Below, one piece after another: positions 1-8,973 of a stretch of 43,834 bases of DNA. Below the pieces are notes generated by a model. It made no database searches and was not told the origin of the DNA. It saw only the letters and a list, made by a program, of their open reading frames with translations. Origin of the DNA: Myxococcales bacterium (lineage in GTDB: Bacteria; Myxococcota_A; Polyangia; Polyangiales; Polyangiaceae). The translations under genes and the position numbers were made by a program. The first letter of the stretch is position 1; the number at the start of each line of letters is the position of its first letter. Location of the stretch: contig CANJCO010000042.1 of assembly GCA_947473045.1 (NCBI GenBank), positions 1 to 43,834 on the forward strand. The letters are read 5' to 3'.

Positions 1-753
1 GCGCAGTGAGATGCGCAGCACCGTCGCGAGCAGGGCTTCCTGCCCGAGGCAGGCTCCCATCCATTCGGCGTCGTGGTTGCCCCACGTGAGCGAGACGTTG
101 CGCTGGTTGCGGAGCGTCTCGATCACGCGATCGAGGCGCGGGCCGCGATCGCCGAGATCGCCCGCTACGATGAGCTCGTAGACGGCGAATGATCGCAGCG
201 CATGCGCCGCGGCGCGAATGAGCTCGAGCGCGCCGTCGCCTGCTAAAAATGGGTCGATCAGCCCTCGCACGAACGCCGCGTCGCGCCCGAGCGCCCCGGC
301 GAAGAGCAGCTCGGAGAACAGCTCGCGCAGCGCCGGAGAAAAGACGCGATCGGCGTGCCTCAGCGTGTAGCGACACGCCTGGGCGCGGATCAGGGCGACC
401 AGGCGAAGCAGGCACGTGACCGCGAGCGCGTCGCGCTCGGGCGGCTTCAGCCCAGCGGTCACGCGCGTGAAGGTCTCGCGCGGGTAGTAGATGAGCGCGA
501 GCAGTGCGGCGCGTTCGGCCTCGGTCGTCTCCGCCGCGAGCGTTCGCTCGACCAGCGGGCGCAAGCTGCCCGAGCCGTTGCGCAGAATGTGCTCGAGCTT
601 GCGAAATTCGCCGTGAACGTCGCTCACCACGTGCACGGTCCCGCGCGGAAGCGTCGCGATGGATCGCAGGTGGGCGATCTCGGCGTGCGCCGCCTCGGGA
701 GACGCGAAGCGGTACGAAAGCGCGCGGAGATAAGGCAGCTGGGATCGCGGCAT
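1..753 (-). CDS. fbp: Class III fructose-1,6-bisphosphatase, N-terminal part (runs off the window)
   Basis: This enzyme hydrolyses fructose-1,6-bisphosphate to fructose-6-phosphate in cytosolic gluconeogenesis; class III is the metallophosphatase-fold form known from Firmicutes. Only the first 251 codons are present and the frame is still open at base 1; complete family members are usually around 640 residues. The metallophosphatase motifs appear in order: VVSDVHGEF (DxH, near residue 46), GDLGDRGPR (GDxxDRG) and TWGNHDAEWMG (GNHD). The stretch between the first two motifs is the alpha-helical insertion typical of this class. The start is the ATG at 751-753, followed by MPRSQLPYLRALSYRF, which resembles the usual family N-terminus. 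It is the last visible gene of a minus-strand run, 47 nt behind the small membrane protein. The assignment rests on motif spacing and overall resemblance. Confidence 0.88.
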   Translation of the reverse strand, partial: MPRSQLPYLRALSYRFASPEAAHAEIAHLRSIATLPRGTVHVVSDVHGEFRKLEHILRNGSGSLRPLVERTLAAETTEAERAALLALIYYPRETFTRVTAGLKPPERDALAVTCLLRLVALIRAQACRYTLRHADRVFSPALRELFSELLFAGALGRDAAFVRGLIDPFLAGDGALELIRAAAHALRSFAVYELIVAGDLGDRGPRLDRVIETLRNQRNVSLTWGNHDAEWMGACLGQEALLATVLRISLR

Positions 754-800
754 GGTGCGCGATCAGCAGAGCGAATTGCGCGGCGCGCCGCAAGCGTCGA

Positions 801-1109
801 TCAGCGCGACATGCCCGTTGGGCCGAGGGCGAAATAGGCGATCGCGACGACCAGAATCATGAACGCGGCGACGAGGGCGTAGCTGACGCGCTGCTGCGCG
901 GTCGACCAGCCGTCACCGTAGAACTTGCCCTTCGAACGCACGCGAAGCCTTCGCTGCACTTCGGCGAGCATGGGCCTCGTGGCCGGCGGCGGCAGCGACG
1001 GCGCCGAACGCTTGAGCAGCGCGCGCATCGGATCGTCGTCGAGGTCTATCGCCGGATCGAGCTCCTCGTCGGGATCGGGCGCGCGTCGGGTGGGGTCTTC
1101 AGGCATCAT
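801..1109 (-). CDS. Small single-pass membrane protein coupled to ECF sigma factor (possible anti-sigma)
   Basis: A 102-residue protein with a very acidic N-terminus (EDPTRR...DEELDPAIDLDDDP), a basic middle (residues about 53-62) and one hydrophobic segment near the C-terminus (about residues 77-96, VSYALVAAFMILVVAIAYFAL). Its ATG overlaps the TGA of the sigma-factor gene by four bases, so the two are probably translationally coupled. By position and topology it could be a minimal membrane anti-sigma factor holding the sigma factor at the membrane. No zinc-binding HxxxCxxC anti-sigma motif is present, so this role is inferred from context only. Two consecutive ATG codons make the exact start ambiguous by one codon. 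Confidence 0.75.
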   Translation of the reverse strand: MMPEDPTRRAPDPDEELDPAIDLDDDPMRALLKRSAPSLPPPATRPMLAEVQRRLRVRSKGKFYGDGWSTAQQRVSYALVAAFMILVVAIAYFALGPTGMSR

Positions 1110-1708
1110 CGGATCTTCTCTCCGAGGCGTTTTTCGACGAGCTCCTTGAGCTGCGCCCGCGCCCTGAAAATGCGGCTCTTGACGGTTCCCGGCGGCAGAC
1201 CGGTGATTTCGCCGATCTCTTCGTACGACAGCTCTTCGACGTCACGGAGCACGAGGCATTCGCGAAACGTGTCTTCGATTTCGGTGATGGCCTGCGCGAC
1301 GATGGCCTCGATCTGGCGGCCGGCGACCATCTCGTCGGGCCGCTCGATGTGGCCGATCGCGGCGCTTCTTGCGTCTCCGAGCGGCAGGCGGTCTGCGATC
1401 GACTCCAGCTCGTCCTGCTTGCTCGCGTGGCGCACGCGCAGGTATTTTGCCCGATTTTTGCAGAGGTTTACCGCGATGCGATAAATCCATGTCGAGAGCT
1501 TCGAGTCGCCGCGAAAGCTCGCGATGGCCTTGAACACCTGCACGAAGACTTCCTGCGAGAGATCTTCGGCCTCTGCCTGATTGCCGAGCATGCGAAACAC
1601 CAGGCCGAACACGCGCCGCTCGTAGGTTCGCACGAGCGTGTTGAACGCGCGCTCGTCGCGTGCGAGCAGGCGCTCAACGAGCTTGGAGTCGAGTTCGTCG
1701 ATCGGCAC
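1106..1708 (-). CDS. RNA polymerase ECF sigma factor (RpoE-like)
   Basis: A group 4 (ECF) sigma-70 family factor that redirects RNA polymerase to a stress or envelope regulon. Region 2 is clear (FNTLVRTYERRVFGLVFRML, then DLSQEVFVQVFKAI and STWIYRIAVNLCKNR). Region 4 carries the helix-turn-helix (YEEIGEITGLPPGTVKSRIF). I place the start at the GTG at 1706-1708, giving VPIDELDSKLVERLL and 200 residues, the usual family size. The frame stays open upstream to a TTG at 1840 and an ATG at 1810. The 44 extra residues are proline-rich and unlike sigma factors, and no start has a strong ribosome binding site. The gene overlaps the small membrane protein by ATGA and lies about 150 nt behind uppP, so it may also have its own promoter. 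Confidence 0.9.
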   Translation of the reverse strand: MPIDELDSKLVERLLARDERAFNTLVRTYERRVFGLVFRMLGNQAEAEDLSQEVFVQVFKAIASFRGDSKLSTWIYRIAVNLCKNRAKYLRVRHASKQDELESIADRLPLGDARSAAIGHIERPDEMVAGRQIEAIVAQAITEIEDTFRECLVLRDVEELSYEEIGEITGLPPGTVKSRIFRARAQLKELVEKRLGEKIR

Positions 1709-1859
1709 TACGGGCCAGCTTGCCAATAAAAAGGGTGGAGGGGCAAAGTCGAAATCGGCGTCACCTTCGCGCGCGTCGGGCCACGGTGGCGCTTGGCGTA
1801 GGCGACGCATCGTGTAGCTGCCGACATGCGGCACGCGCAATAGTTCCCGGCTGCGGGCC

Positions 1860-2669
1860 TCAGCGGAGCGTCATCCAGAGCACGAGCGCGCCCATCGCGA
1901 CGCGGTAGACGCCGAACGGCTCGAGACCGCGGCGCGTCAGGTAGCGCACGAACGCCGCGATGACCGCCCACGCGACGAGAAACGAGACGGTTACGCCCAG
2001 CGCGAGGCTCTCGGCGCCGATGTCGTGAAGCAGCACGTGCCGCGATTTCCACGCTTCGTAGAGCGTGGCGGCGCCGAGCGTCGGGAGGCCGAGGAGAAAC
2101 GAAAATTCCGCGGCCGTGCGCGTCGACAGCCCCGCGAGCTGGCCGGCGAGGATGGTCGCCATCGAGCGCGAGGTGCCCGGAACGAGGGCGAAGCACTGCC
2201 CGGCACCGATGATCAGCGCGCGCTTGGCGGTGACGTGCTCGAGACCGTCGCGGCCGGTGATCTTGCGGGCCGCGCGCACCCGCTCGCTGACGATCATGAT
2301 CAGGCCGCCGGCGATGAGCGCGATCGCGACGGGCGTCGTTCCGAAGAGGTGCGACTTGATGGCCTTGCCGGCGAGCTTGCCGATCACCGCGACCGGTACG
2401 AAGCCGATGGCCAGCGCGCCGAGCAGCCGCAGGCTGTCGGGACGCCGCTCTGCGAGGCCGCGCGCGAGGCCCAGCAGCAAGGCGCGGTACTGAACCGCCA
2501 CCGCGAGGATGGCGCCGAACTGCACCACGATGGCGAACGCGTCGCTCGCTTCGCTCTTGCCAAGGCCAAGGGCGCGCTCGGCCACGATGAGATGCCCTGT
2601 CGACGAAACCGGGAGGTACTCGGTGAGGCCCTCGATGACGCCGAGGATCAGCGAAATGAAGATGGGCAT
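1860..2669 (-). CDS. uppP: Undecaprenyl-diphosphatase
   Basis: An integral membrane enzyme (UppP/BacA family) that dephosphorylates undecaprenyl pyrophosphate so the lipid carrier can be reused for peptidoglycan and other envelope polymers. At 269 residues it has the normal family length. Motif 1 is intact (EGLTEYLPVSSTGHL, residues about 14-28) and motif 2 is present (PGTSRSMATILAGQLAGLS, about 160-180). Several hydrophobic helices cover the rest. The chosen ATG at 2667-2669 gives MPIFISLILGVIEG, the standard start; the longer open frame upstream belongs to the preceding gene's coding region. It begins 7 nt after the stop of the upstream hypothetical gene, so the two are very probably co-transcribed. 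Confidence 0.96.
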   Translation of the reverse strand: MPIFISLILGVIEGLTEYLPVSSTGHLIVAERALGLGKSEASDAFAIVVQFGAILAVAVQYRALLLGLARGLAERRPDSLRLLGALAIGFVPVAVIGKLAGKAIKSHLFGTTPVAIALIAGGLIMIVSERVRAARKITGRDGLEHVTAKRALIIGAGQCFALVPGTSRSMATILAGQLAGLSTRTAAEFSFLLGLPTLGAATLYEAWKSRHVLLHDIGAESLALGVTVSFLVAWAVIAAFVRYLTRRGLEPFGVYRVAMGALVLWMTLR

Positions 2670-2676
2670 GTCGACG

Positions 2677-3312
2677 TCAGGCGGCGCGATCGCCCGCGCG
2701 GCCGAGGGCGGCGAGGACCTCGTCGAGCAGCGGCGTGAGCTCGCTGCACAGGCGCTTGGGCACGGCGCGCGAGTCGGCAAGCAGCTCGCGGAGCCGCTTG
2801 GCTACGTTCTTGATCGCAGCGGCCTCACCGCGCCTCTTCTCGGCTTCGTCGATCGGAAACACCTGCGCGCCAAACTGTTTTGACAGGCTCGGGAGCGGCG
2901 TCGCGTCTTCGAGCACTTTCTGGCGGATACCTTCGACGAGCTCGGCCGGCGCGTCCGGCTGCTCCTCGGCACGACGCAGAAAATCCACGGACTGATACGT
3001 TGGAATGGGCTCGTCGAGCCCGTTGCGGTCGAGCACCGCGGGCGCGCGTCGCTGCAAAAACGCGTAGGACCCCGTGAGCTTGTCGACGGTCTCGCGCTTG
3101 AGGCGAAGCTCGAGCCGCGTGTAGTCGTCAAAGCTGGAGTAGCCCCAGCCCTTCCAGGAGTTGTCGCGGCGCACGTCGATGAGCGCCTCGGCGAGCTCGA
3201 TCCAGCTGGATTTGAAGCGTCTGGCGCACGCGATGACGGTGGCGCGCGCGGGATCGTCGTCGTGGGACGACTGCGCCTGCGCGAGCTCTTGATCGACCTT
3301 CGAGGCTTTCAT
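2677..3312 (-). CDS. Conserved-looking protein of unknown function, helical, 211 aa
   Basis: I do not recognise a named family. The product is soluble, with no signal peptide or membrane segment. Residues about 20-80 (RFKSSWIELAEALIDVRRDNSW, WGYSSFDDYTRLELRLKRETVDKL) look like a helical DNA-binding-style fold of the kind seen in plasmid or phage replication accessory proteins. A second helical part contains FLQRRAP and IPTYQSVDFLRRAEE. The C-terminus is Arg/Leu-rich (AAIKNVAKRLRELLAD). The start at 3310-3312 (MKASKVDQEL) follows a GGG-rich stretch; another ATG lies five codons upstream. It lies 7 nt before uppP and is therefore likely in that transcript. A regulatory, DNA-binding role is a guess from fold impression only. 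Confidence 0.75.
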   Translation of the reverse strand: MKASKVDQELAQAQSSHDDDPARATVIACARRFKSSWIELAEALIDVRRDNSWKGWGYSSFDDYTRLELRLKRETVDKLTGSYAFLQRRAPAVLDRNGLDEPIPTYQSVDFLRRAEEQPDAPAELVEGIRQKVLEDATPLPSLSKQFGAQVFPIDEAEKRRGEAAAIKNVAKRLRELLADSRAVPKRLCSELTPLLDEVLAALGRAGDRAA

Positions 3313-3333
3313 AGGGACCCAACGCATAGAGAG

Positions 3334-3353
3334 CCTTGCGCGCCGCCGCAAGG
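3334..3353. repeat. Inverted repeat (7-bp stem) between unknown gene and methyltransferase gene
   Basis: CCTTGCG and CGCAAGG flank a 6-nt loop. It lies in the 119-nt gap after the methyltransferase-like gene on the minus strand. There is no T-run, so it is at best a weak terminator or a 5' leader hairpin of the downstream gene. Confidence 0.4.
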
Positions 3354-3431
3354 GACGAGGACTCGCGGGCAGTGATCGGCGCGAAGAACAGCGGCGCGCG
3401 CCGTATGGAACGGGAGCCGCGAAGGCCAAGT

Positions 3432-4109
3432 CTACTGCGCAGGCTCACCGAGCAGAAGGCGGTTTTTGGGGGTGATTTCGACAGGAATCGTTTGCGTGTA
3501 GACTGCATATTTTGCCGCGCGCAGCACGGCCACCCGCGTGGCGTCGATGGCCGTGGGCACGTCGAGCCAGCCTCGCAGTCCTCCCGCGTCGCAGGTGACC
3601 TCGTCGTGGCAGCAGGGCAGCACGGCGACGCGCGCCCGCGCAGCGACGGCGGCGGCGAGCACCTGGTCGGTGAGCGCTCCGCAGGCATGCGCCGAAACCA
3701 GGAGATCGCCTTCGCGCGCGGCGACGTCTTCGAGGCGACCGGCGCGCAGCTCGATGCGTCCTTTCAGTCGCGGCCAGGCATTGACGAGCGCCTGCTGCAG
3801 GATGAGCGCGCTTGGCGGCAGCCGCGTGTCGACCGCCAGCGCGTCGGGTGAGCTGTCGTCGAGCAGCAGCATCAGATGCGCGAGCAGCCCGTGGCCGCAG
3901 GCAAGGTCGAGCACGCGACCTCCCCGAAATCGGCGTCGCGTGCGCCTTGCGACCTCCCAGTTTTCGTACAGCTCCTTGCGCGGAAGACATCCGGTCGCGC
4001 ACACCACGCGGGCGATGCGGTCGAACAGCGAATCCGAAGGAAATCGAGGCAGATCGCGGTGGCCGAGGCGCGAGCGACTGCCGGAGTCGAAAGGGTGCGG
4101 CGAGCTCAC
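3432..4109 (-). CDS. SAM-dependent methyltransferase-like protein
   Basis: A 225-residue class I methyltransferase-like protein. The SAM-binding motif I is clear (RVLDLACGHGLLAHLML, around residues 58-74), followed by an acidic motif II region (DALAVDTRLPPSA). Later segments GDLLVSAHACGALTDQVL and AVLPCCHDEV resemble the methyltransferase group annotated as Methyltransf_32 or glutathione-S-transferase-C-like, in which CC/H residues follow the core. The substrate cannot be inferred. The start is taken as the GTG at 4107-4109, which overlaps the TGA of the upstream histidine kinase (GTGA), the typical coupled arrangement in this window. The longer open frame beyond it lies inside the kinase gene and is Arg-rich noise. 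Confidence 0.82.
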   Translation of the reverse strand: MSSPHPFDSGSRSRLGHRDLPRFPSDSLFDRIARVVCATGCLPRKELYENWEVARRTRRRFRGGRVLDLACGHGLLAHLMLLLDDSSPDALAVDTRLPPSALILQQALVNAWPRLKGRIELRAGRLEDVAAREGDLLVSAHACGALTDQVLAAAVAARARVAVLPCCHDEVTCDAGGLRGWLDVPTAIDATRVAVLRAAKYAVYTQTIPVEITPKNRLLLGEPAQ

Positions 4110-6331
4110 TCCGCCGGAACCTCGACGCGCACGTGGGTGCCGCCGGAAAACGTGGTGGTTAGCTTGGCGCGCAGCTGGCGCACCAGCGCGCCGATGAGCT
4201 TCCCGCCCATCGACGACGAGCGCTCGGCCGTCGGAGTCGCGCCTTGGCCCTCGTCGGCGACGACGAACGCGAAGCCGCTCGGGAGCACCTCGACGCGCAC
4301 GTGCACGCGGCACCTGCCGTCAGCGGACTTGCCGTGCTTGAGCGCGTTGGTCACCAGCTCGTTCAGGATGAGCCCGCACGGAACCGCGCGATCGATGGTG
4401 ACTTCGACCGGCTCGGCCTGAACGTCGAACGCGACGTCGAGGTTGAACGAGCTCCGCAGCATCGCGCAGAGAGCGTTTGCGTAGTCGCCAAAGACGATGC
4501 GGGCGAGGTCGTCGTGCGCGTACAGTTGCTCGTGTACGAGCGCCATCGTGCGCACGCGGTTGCCCGTATCGACCAGCCCCGCGCGCACGTTCGGCGCCTC
4601 GATCTCGTCGGCCTGCATGGCGACCATGCTCGAGATGATCTGCAGGTTGTTTTTGACGCGGTGGTGAACCTCCTGCACGAGTGTTTCTTTCTCGCGCAGC
4701 GACTGTTTCAGGGCAGCTTCGAGGCGAAGGCGCTCGCTGAGATCGCGCACCGCGATGATGGCGGCCTGCGTCGAAGAAGAAGGCGTCACGGTGAGCGTTA
4801 TCTCGGCGGCGAAGGTGGCCCCGCGCTTGTCGCGCGCGTCGCGCCGAATCAGGCTCGCCCCGCTGCGCGCGTCCCCCACGAGCGCCTCGGCGACGAGCTC
4901 GCTGGCGCCGTCGATGAACGTGTTGACGGGCCGCCCCTCGCACGGTCCGAACATCGCCTCGGCGCGCGCATTGGCGGCCGTCACCGTGCCGCCCCCGTCG
5001 ACCAGAATCAAGCAGTCGGGGCTGAGCATAAAAATGGATTCGAAGGCCTTGCGGCTGTTGCTTTGCAAAATGAACGAAGCGAGCTGTTCGGCGGCGCGCT
5101 CCAGCAGTGACGGGAGTCGCTCGAACCCGGGAAACGATTCGGAGCCGCCGACCTCGAGCACGGCGAGCACGCCGTCGGTGCCGAAGACGGGCACGGCGCA
5201 GACGGTGCGTATGCCGAGCGATTGCGCCACTGCGCCTCGGCGCGACGGTCGCTGGTTCGCGTCGTTCGACCAGAAGTCGGTGCGCAAGTAGGTCTTGCCG
5301 GTGCCCCAGGCGGTTCCAGGAGCGCCCACTCCGACCACCCAGTCGGTACCCTTGCGAAAGGTCAGCTCCCGGCTGACGCGCAGCCACTCATCGAATCGCG
5401 GCTCCGAACTCGCGCTCGCGAGGTGTACGAGCGTGGGCAGGCGCGGATCGACGACCCAAAGTTGCGCTGTCCGGATGTCGAGCTCGCGCACCAACTCGGC
5501 GACGAGGCGCATGCCCGCCTCCTCGAGCGAGTCGCTCGTGAGCAACATCGCCGCGACGCGCTCCGCGAGGCTCTCGCGGGCTACCGCGATGCGCTGCTCG
5601 GTCACGTCGGTCTGAACCGAAATAAAGCCGGTGAGCAGTCCCGACTCGTCGACCAGGGGGCGGGTTTCGAGCTGGATCCAGTACTGGCGCCCGCTGCGCG
5701 CGTAGTTGAGCACCACGCCCACGAAGGGCTCGACGTTGTCGATCGCTTCGCGCATCAAGGCGCGCGTCTCGGCGGACGTGTCGTCGCCCTGCAGCAGGTC
5801 GCCCGGCTTGCGGCCACGCGCCTCGTCGAGGGTGTATTCCGTGAGTCGCGAAAATCCCTCGTTCACCCATTCGATGCGTCCCGCAGGGTCGGTGATCACG
5901 ACGGCGTTGGTGGTGCGCTGGGCGACCTCCGCGAGTCGCGCGCGCTGCCGACCGGCCTCGCGCTCGTCGCCGATGTCGACGACGATGCCGCATATGCGGA
6001 CGGGGCGCCCGCTGGCGTCTTCGAGAACCTCGTTGCTGCTGCGGACCCAGCGCACGCCGCCGCCGGGGAGCGCCAGGCGAAATTCGAGGGTCGACGACGG
6101 GGCCGCCGCGTCGAGGCGCACCCGCGCGAGGTCATCGCCGTGGACGCGCGCCTCGAACGCCGCCCATGACGCAACGACCTCACCGAAGGCGTAATCGAGC
6201 AAACGGTAGAGCCCCCTCGACCACGTGGTGACGCCCGTGAGCACGTCGAGCTCCCAAAGCCCCGCCGCGTTGTCTTCGCGTCGTGCGGCCTTGAGCGGCG
6301 ACTGCGCGTGGAGGTCGGGAGGATCGATCAT
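4106..6331 (-). CDS. PAS-PAS-GAF-PAS sensor histidine kinase, HisKA_2 type
   Basis: A 741-residue cytosolic sensor kinase. Approximate domain order: PAS with PAC-like tail (15-125), second PAS (135-255; FISVQTDVTEQR end motif), GAF (265-425), third PAS (430-545; IAVRDLSERLR), HisKA_2 dimerisation domain with phospho-acceptor His in LVQEVHHRVKNNLQIIS (about 565), then HATPase (N-box NELVTNALKHG, G-boxes DEGQGA and SGGTHVRV). There is no transmembrane segment, so it senses an intracellular signal. No response regulator lies beside it (orphan kinase). The start at 6329-6331 gives MIDPPDLHAQS; an ATG-like codon 11 residues upstream is less likely. The only coupled partner is the methyltransferase-like gene, overlapping by GTGA. 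Confidence 0.93.
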   Translation of the reverse strand: MIDPPDLHAQSPLKAARREDNAAGLWELDVLTGVTTWSRGLYRLLDYAFGEVVASWAAFEARVHGDDLARVRLDAAAPSSTLEFRLALPGGGVRWVRSSNEVLEDASGRPVRICGIVVDIGDEREAGRQRARLAEVAQRTTNAVVITDPAGRIEWVNEGFSRLTEYTLDEARGRKPGDLLQGDDTSAETRALMREAIDNVEPFVGVVLNYARSGRQYWIQLETRPLVDESGLLTGFISVQTDVTEQRIAVARESLAERVAAMLLTSDSLEEAGMRLVAELVRELDIRTAQLWVVDPRLPTLVHLASASSEPRFDEWLRVSRELTFRKGTDWVVGVGAPGTAWGTGKTYLRTDFWSNDANQRPSRRGAVAQSLGIRTVCAVPVFGTDGVLAVLEVGGSESFPGFERLPSLLERAAEQLASFILQSNSRKAFESIFMLSPDCLILVDGGGTVTAANARAEAMFGPCEGRPVNTFIDGASELVAEALVGDARSGASLIRRDARDKRGATFAAEITLTVTPSSSTQAAIIAVRDLSERLRLEAALKQSLREKETLVQEVHHRVKNNLQIISSMVAMQADEIEAPNVRAGLVDTGNRVRTMALVHEQLYAHDDLARIVFGDYANALCAMLRSSFNLDVAFDVQAEPVEVTIDRAVPCGLILNELVTNALKHGKSADGRCRVHVRVEVLPSGFAFVVADEGQGATPTAERSSSMGGKLIGALVRQLRAKLTTTFSGGTHVRVEVPAE

Positions 6332-6637
6332 GCTTGGGAGCGGTGAGCGTCGCCGGTGCCGCATCGACGCGCGACGACCACCAAAGCCGCGGGGCGTGCC
6401 ACGGTCAAGTCGCCACTCGTAAATTCAGTAGGTCGGCCCCGCTCCGCGGCTCAGCATTGGAACGCAGGACGCGCGCAAAGGATGCGCGCTGGAATTGCGC
6501 CTCCGATGAAGGGCCGTCCCGCCGCTGCCGGCCGCGCTGCCGACCCAGCCACCCCGCGGCGGCGGCGCGCAGTAAGCGGCAAGCTCCCGAAACACTTCCG
6601 GCATCCGCGCAGCCTGCGCATGCAGTAGCGTGCGCAC
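6332..6637. other. Divergent intergenic region
   Basis: This 306-nt gap separates the divergently transcribed kinase (minus) and PH-domain protein (plus) and must hold promoters for both. I see a GCGCGC/GCGCGC inverted repeat around 6470-6489 and a GC-rich tract near 6550-6570. I see no convincing -35/-10 pair, RNA gene or short gene. Confidence 0.4.
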
Positions 6638-7081
6638 ATGGCTGGATCCAGGCGTGCGCTGCTCGACGGAGAGAATCTCATTTGGGAGGGTCGCCCCTCG
6701 TGGCGAGCGTTCGCAGGGGCGACGATCCTCGGTTGGGCGCTGTCGATCGTGCTGGTCGGTTTCGTGATTCTCGCGGTGCTCGAGGTCAAGAAGCGCTCGG
6801 TCGCGTGGATGGTCTCGAGCCGTCGCATCGAGATCGAGCGCGGCTTTCTCTCCCGCCGCATCGACACGCTCGAGCTGTGGCGCATCAAAGACGTCGAGTT
6901 TCGCCAGAACCTGTGGGAGCGCATGGTCGGCGCCAGCACCATCATCGTGACCGCGCGCGACGAGGTCGATCCGGTCGTGCAGCTTCGCGGCATGCCCGGC
7001 GATCGAAGCGTGTTCGATCAGCTGTCGAACGCGGTGCTGGTCGCGCGCCAGCAGCGCGGCGTGATGAACGTCGCGCAGTAA
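6638..7081 (+). CDS. PH-domain (bPH2-type) membrane protein
   Basis: A 147-residue protein with a central hydrophobic hairpin (about residues 28-50, TILGWALSIVLVGFVILAVL) followed by a bacterial PH-like domain: WMVSSRRIEIERGFLSRRIDTLELWRIKDVEF is the hallmark of the YdbS/bPH2 family (SxRRIEIExGxLSRxxxxLELxRIxDV). These proteins sit in the cytoplasmic membrane with a cytosolic PH domain; their partners are usually unknown. The start ATG at 6638 follows GTGCGCAC with only a weak ribosome binding site. It is transcribed alone and converges on the pntAB operon, leaving only 19 nt between stops. Confidence 0.85.
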   Translation: MAGSRRALLDGENLIWEGRPSWRAFAGATILGWALSIVLVGFVILAVLEVKKRSVAWMVSSRRIEIERGFLSRRIDTLELWRIKDVEFRQNLWERMVGASTIIVTARDEVDPVVQLRGMPGDRSVFDQLSNAVLVARQQRGVMNVAQ

Positions 7082-7100
7082 CGCCGGCGCCGTTGGACGA

Positions 7101-7538
7101 CTAAGGCGCGGCGGGCTTTTTCGCGCGCTGCGGCGGGCCGAGCCACAGCAGTTCGCCCGCGGGAATCGCGACCAGGTACGGCACGGCGAGGGCGACGACG
7201 AGGGTCATGATGATCGCGCCGCCCCGGCCGACGGGTCCGTAGATCCCCGACAGGTAGGCTGCCGTCCAGGAGACGATCGCGATCAGCAGCAGGCCCGCGC
7301 CGAGCGACAGAAATGCCGAGATCCGGGCGATCGCCGCGGCGTGTGCAGATTGCACGAAGAGCGCGACCCCGGCGGCGACGTGCAGCGCGATGAGCAGCGC
7401 GGCCGAGGCGTCGACGGGCGTCCACCGCGACGGAAGCGCCATGAACACGCCGACCACGAGCAGCGCGGCCGTCGTGACGTGCGCTATCGCGAAGCCGATC
7501 GCGCCGCGCCTTGGGAGCGCCGCGGGCGGATCGCTCAC
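7101..7538 (-). CDS. Four-TM integral membrane protein downstream of pntB
   Basis: A 145-residue, very hydrophobic protein with four predicted membrane helices (about residues 14-35, 45-68, 72-98 and 105-130) and a short basic C-tail (RAKKPAAP). I recognise no family. It starts with GTG one base after the stop of pntB, so it is the third gene of the transhydrogenase operon. A supporting role for the transhydrogenase, or simple co-expression, cannot be separated from sequence alone. Confidence 0.75.
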   Translation of the reverse strand: MSDPPAALPRRGAIGFAIAHVTTAALLVVGVFMALPSRWTPVDASAALLIALHVAAGVALFVQSAHAAAIARISAFLSLGAGLLLIAIVSWTAAYLSGIYGPVGRGGAIIMTLVVALAVPYLVAIPAGELLWLGPPQRAKKPAAP

Positions 7539-7539
7539 G

Positions 7540-8973
7540 TCAGCCTGCCTTGTCGTCTGCGGCGAGCCGGGAGGCGAGGGCCTGAATGCTCTTTTTGGCG
7601 TCGCCGAAGAGCATGAGCGTGTTGTCGTTGTAGCAAATGGCGTTGTCGACTCCGGCGTAGCCTGCCGCCATTCCGCGCTTGAGCATCACCACGCGCGCGG
7701 CCTTCCAGGCCTCGAGCACGGGCATGCCGTAAATGGGGCTGTCGACGTCGGTGAGCGCGCTCGGGTTGACGATGTCGTTGGCGCCGATGATGAGCACCAC
7801 GTCGGTCTTTTCGAAGTCCGCGTTGATCTCGTCCATCTCTTTGACGATGTCGTACGAGACGCTGGCCTCGGCGAGCAGCACGTTCATGTGTCCGGGGAGG
7901 CGACCTGCGACTGGGTGAATGGCGTAGCGAACTTCGATGCCGCGGGCTTCGAGGCCTTCGGTGAGCGTCTTGGTCGGGTGTTGCGCCTGCGCGACCGCCA
8001 TCCCGTAGCCGGGCACCACGATGACGCTCCGGGCGCCGAGCAGCAGCTGCGCCACCTGTTCGACGTTGGCCTCGGTGACTTTGCCCGCAGGCTCCGTCTT
8101 GGCGGCCTTGGAGCCACCCGAAGGCGCCGCGCCGAACCCGCCGAAGACGACGTTCCAGATCGAGCGGTTCATCGCCTTGCACATGATGTAGCTGAGGATC
8201 GCGCCGCTCGAGCCCACGAGCGCGCCCGTGATGATGAGCAGATCGTTCGACAGCATGAAGCCGCTCGCGGCCGCGGCCCAACCTGAGTAGCTGTTGAGCA
8301 GCGACACGACGACGGGCATGTCGCCGCCGCCGATCGCCATGACGAGGTGCACGCCGAGCACGGCCGAGATGCCGGTCATGATGAGCAGATACGTGAGTCC
8401 GGCCGGGGCCTCGGCCCCCGTGAACAGCACGCCGAGATAGATGCATGCTGCAACCATTGCGGCGTTGATGAGGTGGCGACCCGGGAGCAGCAGCGGCTTG
8501 CCGCCGAGGCTGCCGCGCAGCTTGAAATACGCGATGATCGAGCCCGTGAAAGTGAGCGCGCCGATGAACACGCCGGCGAAGACCTCGATCTCGTGCACGA
8601 CGGACCGCGGCTGGCCGGGTTCGAGGTAGCTCGCCATGCCGACGAGCACGGCGCTGGCGCCGACGAAGCTGTGGAGCACGGCGACGAGCTCCGGCATGCT
8701 CGTCATGGCGACGCGCGCAGCGAGCACTGCCCCCACGAGCGTGCCGACGCCGATGGCAGCCGCGAGGATGGCGTAGGCCGCAGGCATCGCCGCGGGGTGG
8801 TCGGCGCCTTCGCGCGTGAGGGCGACGCAGGTGACCAGCAGCGCGAGGGCCATGCCGACGATGCCGAGCGTGTTGCCGCGCCGCGCGCTCTCCTGGGTCG
8901 ACAAACCGCGCAGCGACAGAATGAAGAGTAGCGCAGAGGCGATGTAGACGAGGCTTTGGGTCGAGACGAGCAT
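7540..8973 (-). CDS. pntB: NAD(P) transhydrogenase subunit beta
   Basis: The membrane and NADP(H)-binding subunit of proton-translocating transhydrogenase, which uses the proton gradient to make NADPH from NADH. At 477 residues it matches the usual PntB (about 460). The N-terminal two thirds is a bundle of membrane helices beginning [19 protein letters not shown]. The soluble domain III carries the NADP-binding signatures [36 protein letters not shown] and [11 protein letters not shown], all typical. The ATG at 8971-8973 shares its last base region with the pntA stop (TGATG), so the pair is coupled. The open frame upstream of this ATG lies within pntA and is not PntB-like. Confidence 0.97.
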   Translation of the reverse strand: MLVSTQSLVYIASALLFILSLRGLSTQESARRGNTLGIVGMALALLVTCVALTREGADHPAAMPAAYAILAAAIGVGTLVGAVLAARVAMTSMPELVAVLHSFVGASAVLVGMASYLEPGQPRSVVHEIEVFAGVFIGALTFTGSIIAYFKLRGSLGGKPLLLPGRHLINAAMVAACIYLGVLFTGAEAPAGLTYLLIMTGISAVLGVHLVMAIGGGDMPVVVSLLNSYSGWAAAASGFMLSNDLLIITGALVGSSGAILSYIMCKAMNRSIWNVVFGGFGAAPSGGSKAAKTEPAGKVTEANVEQVAQLLLGARSVIVVPGYGMAVAQAQHPTKTLTEGLEARGIEVRYAIHPVAGRLPGHMNVLLAEASVSYDIVKEMDEINADFEKTDVVLIIGANDIVNPSALTDVDSPIYGMPVLEAWKAARVVMLKRGMAAGYAGVDNAICYNDNTLMLFGDAKKSIQALASRLAADDKAG

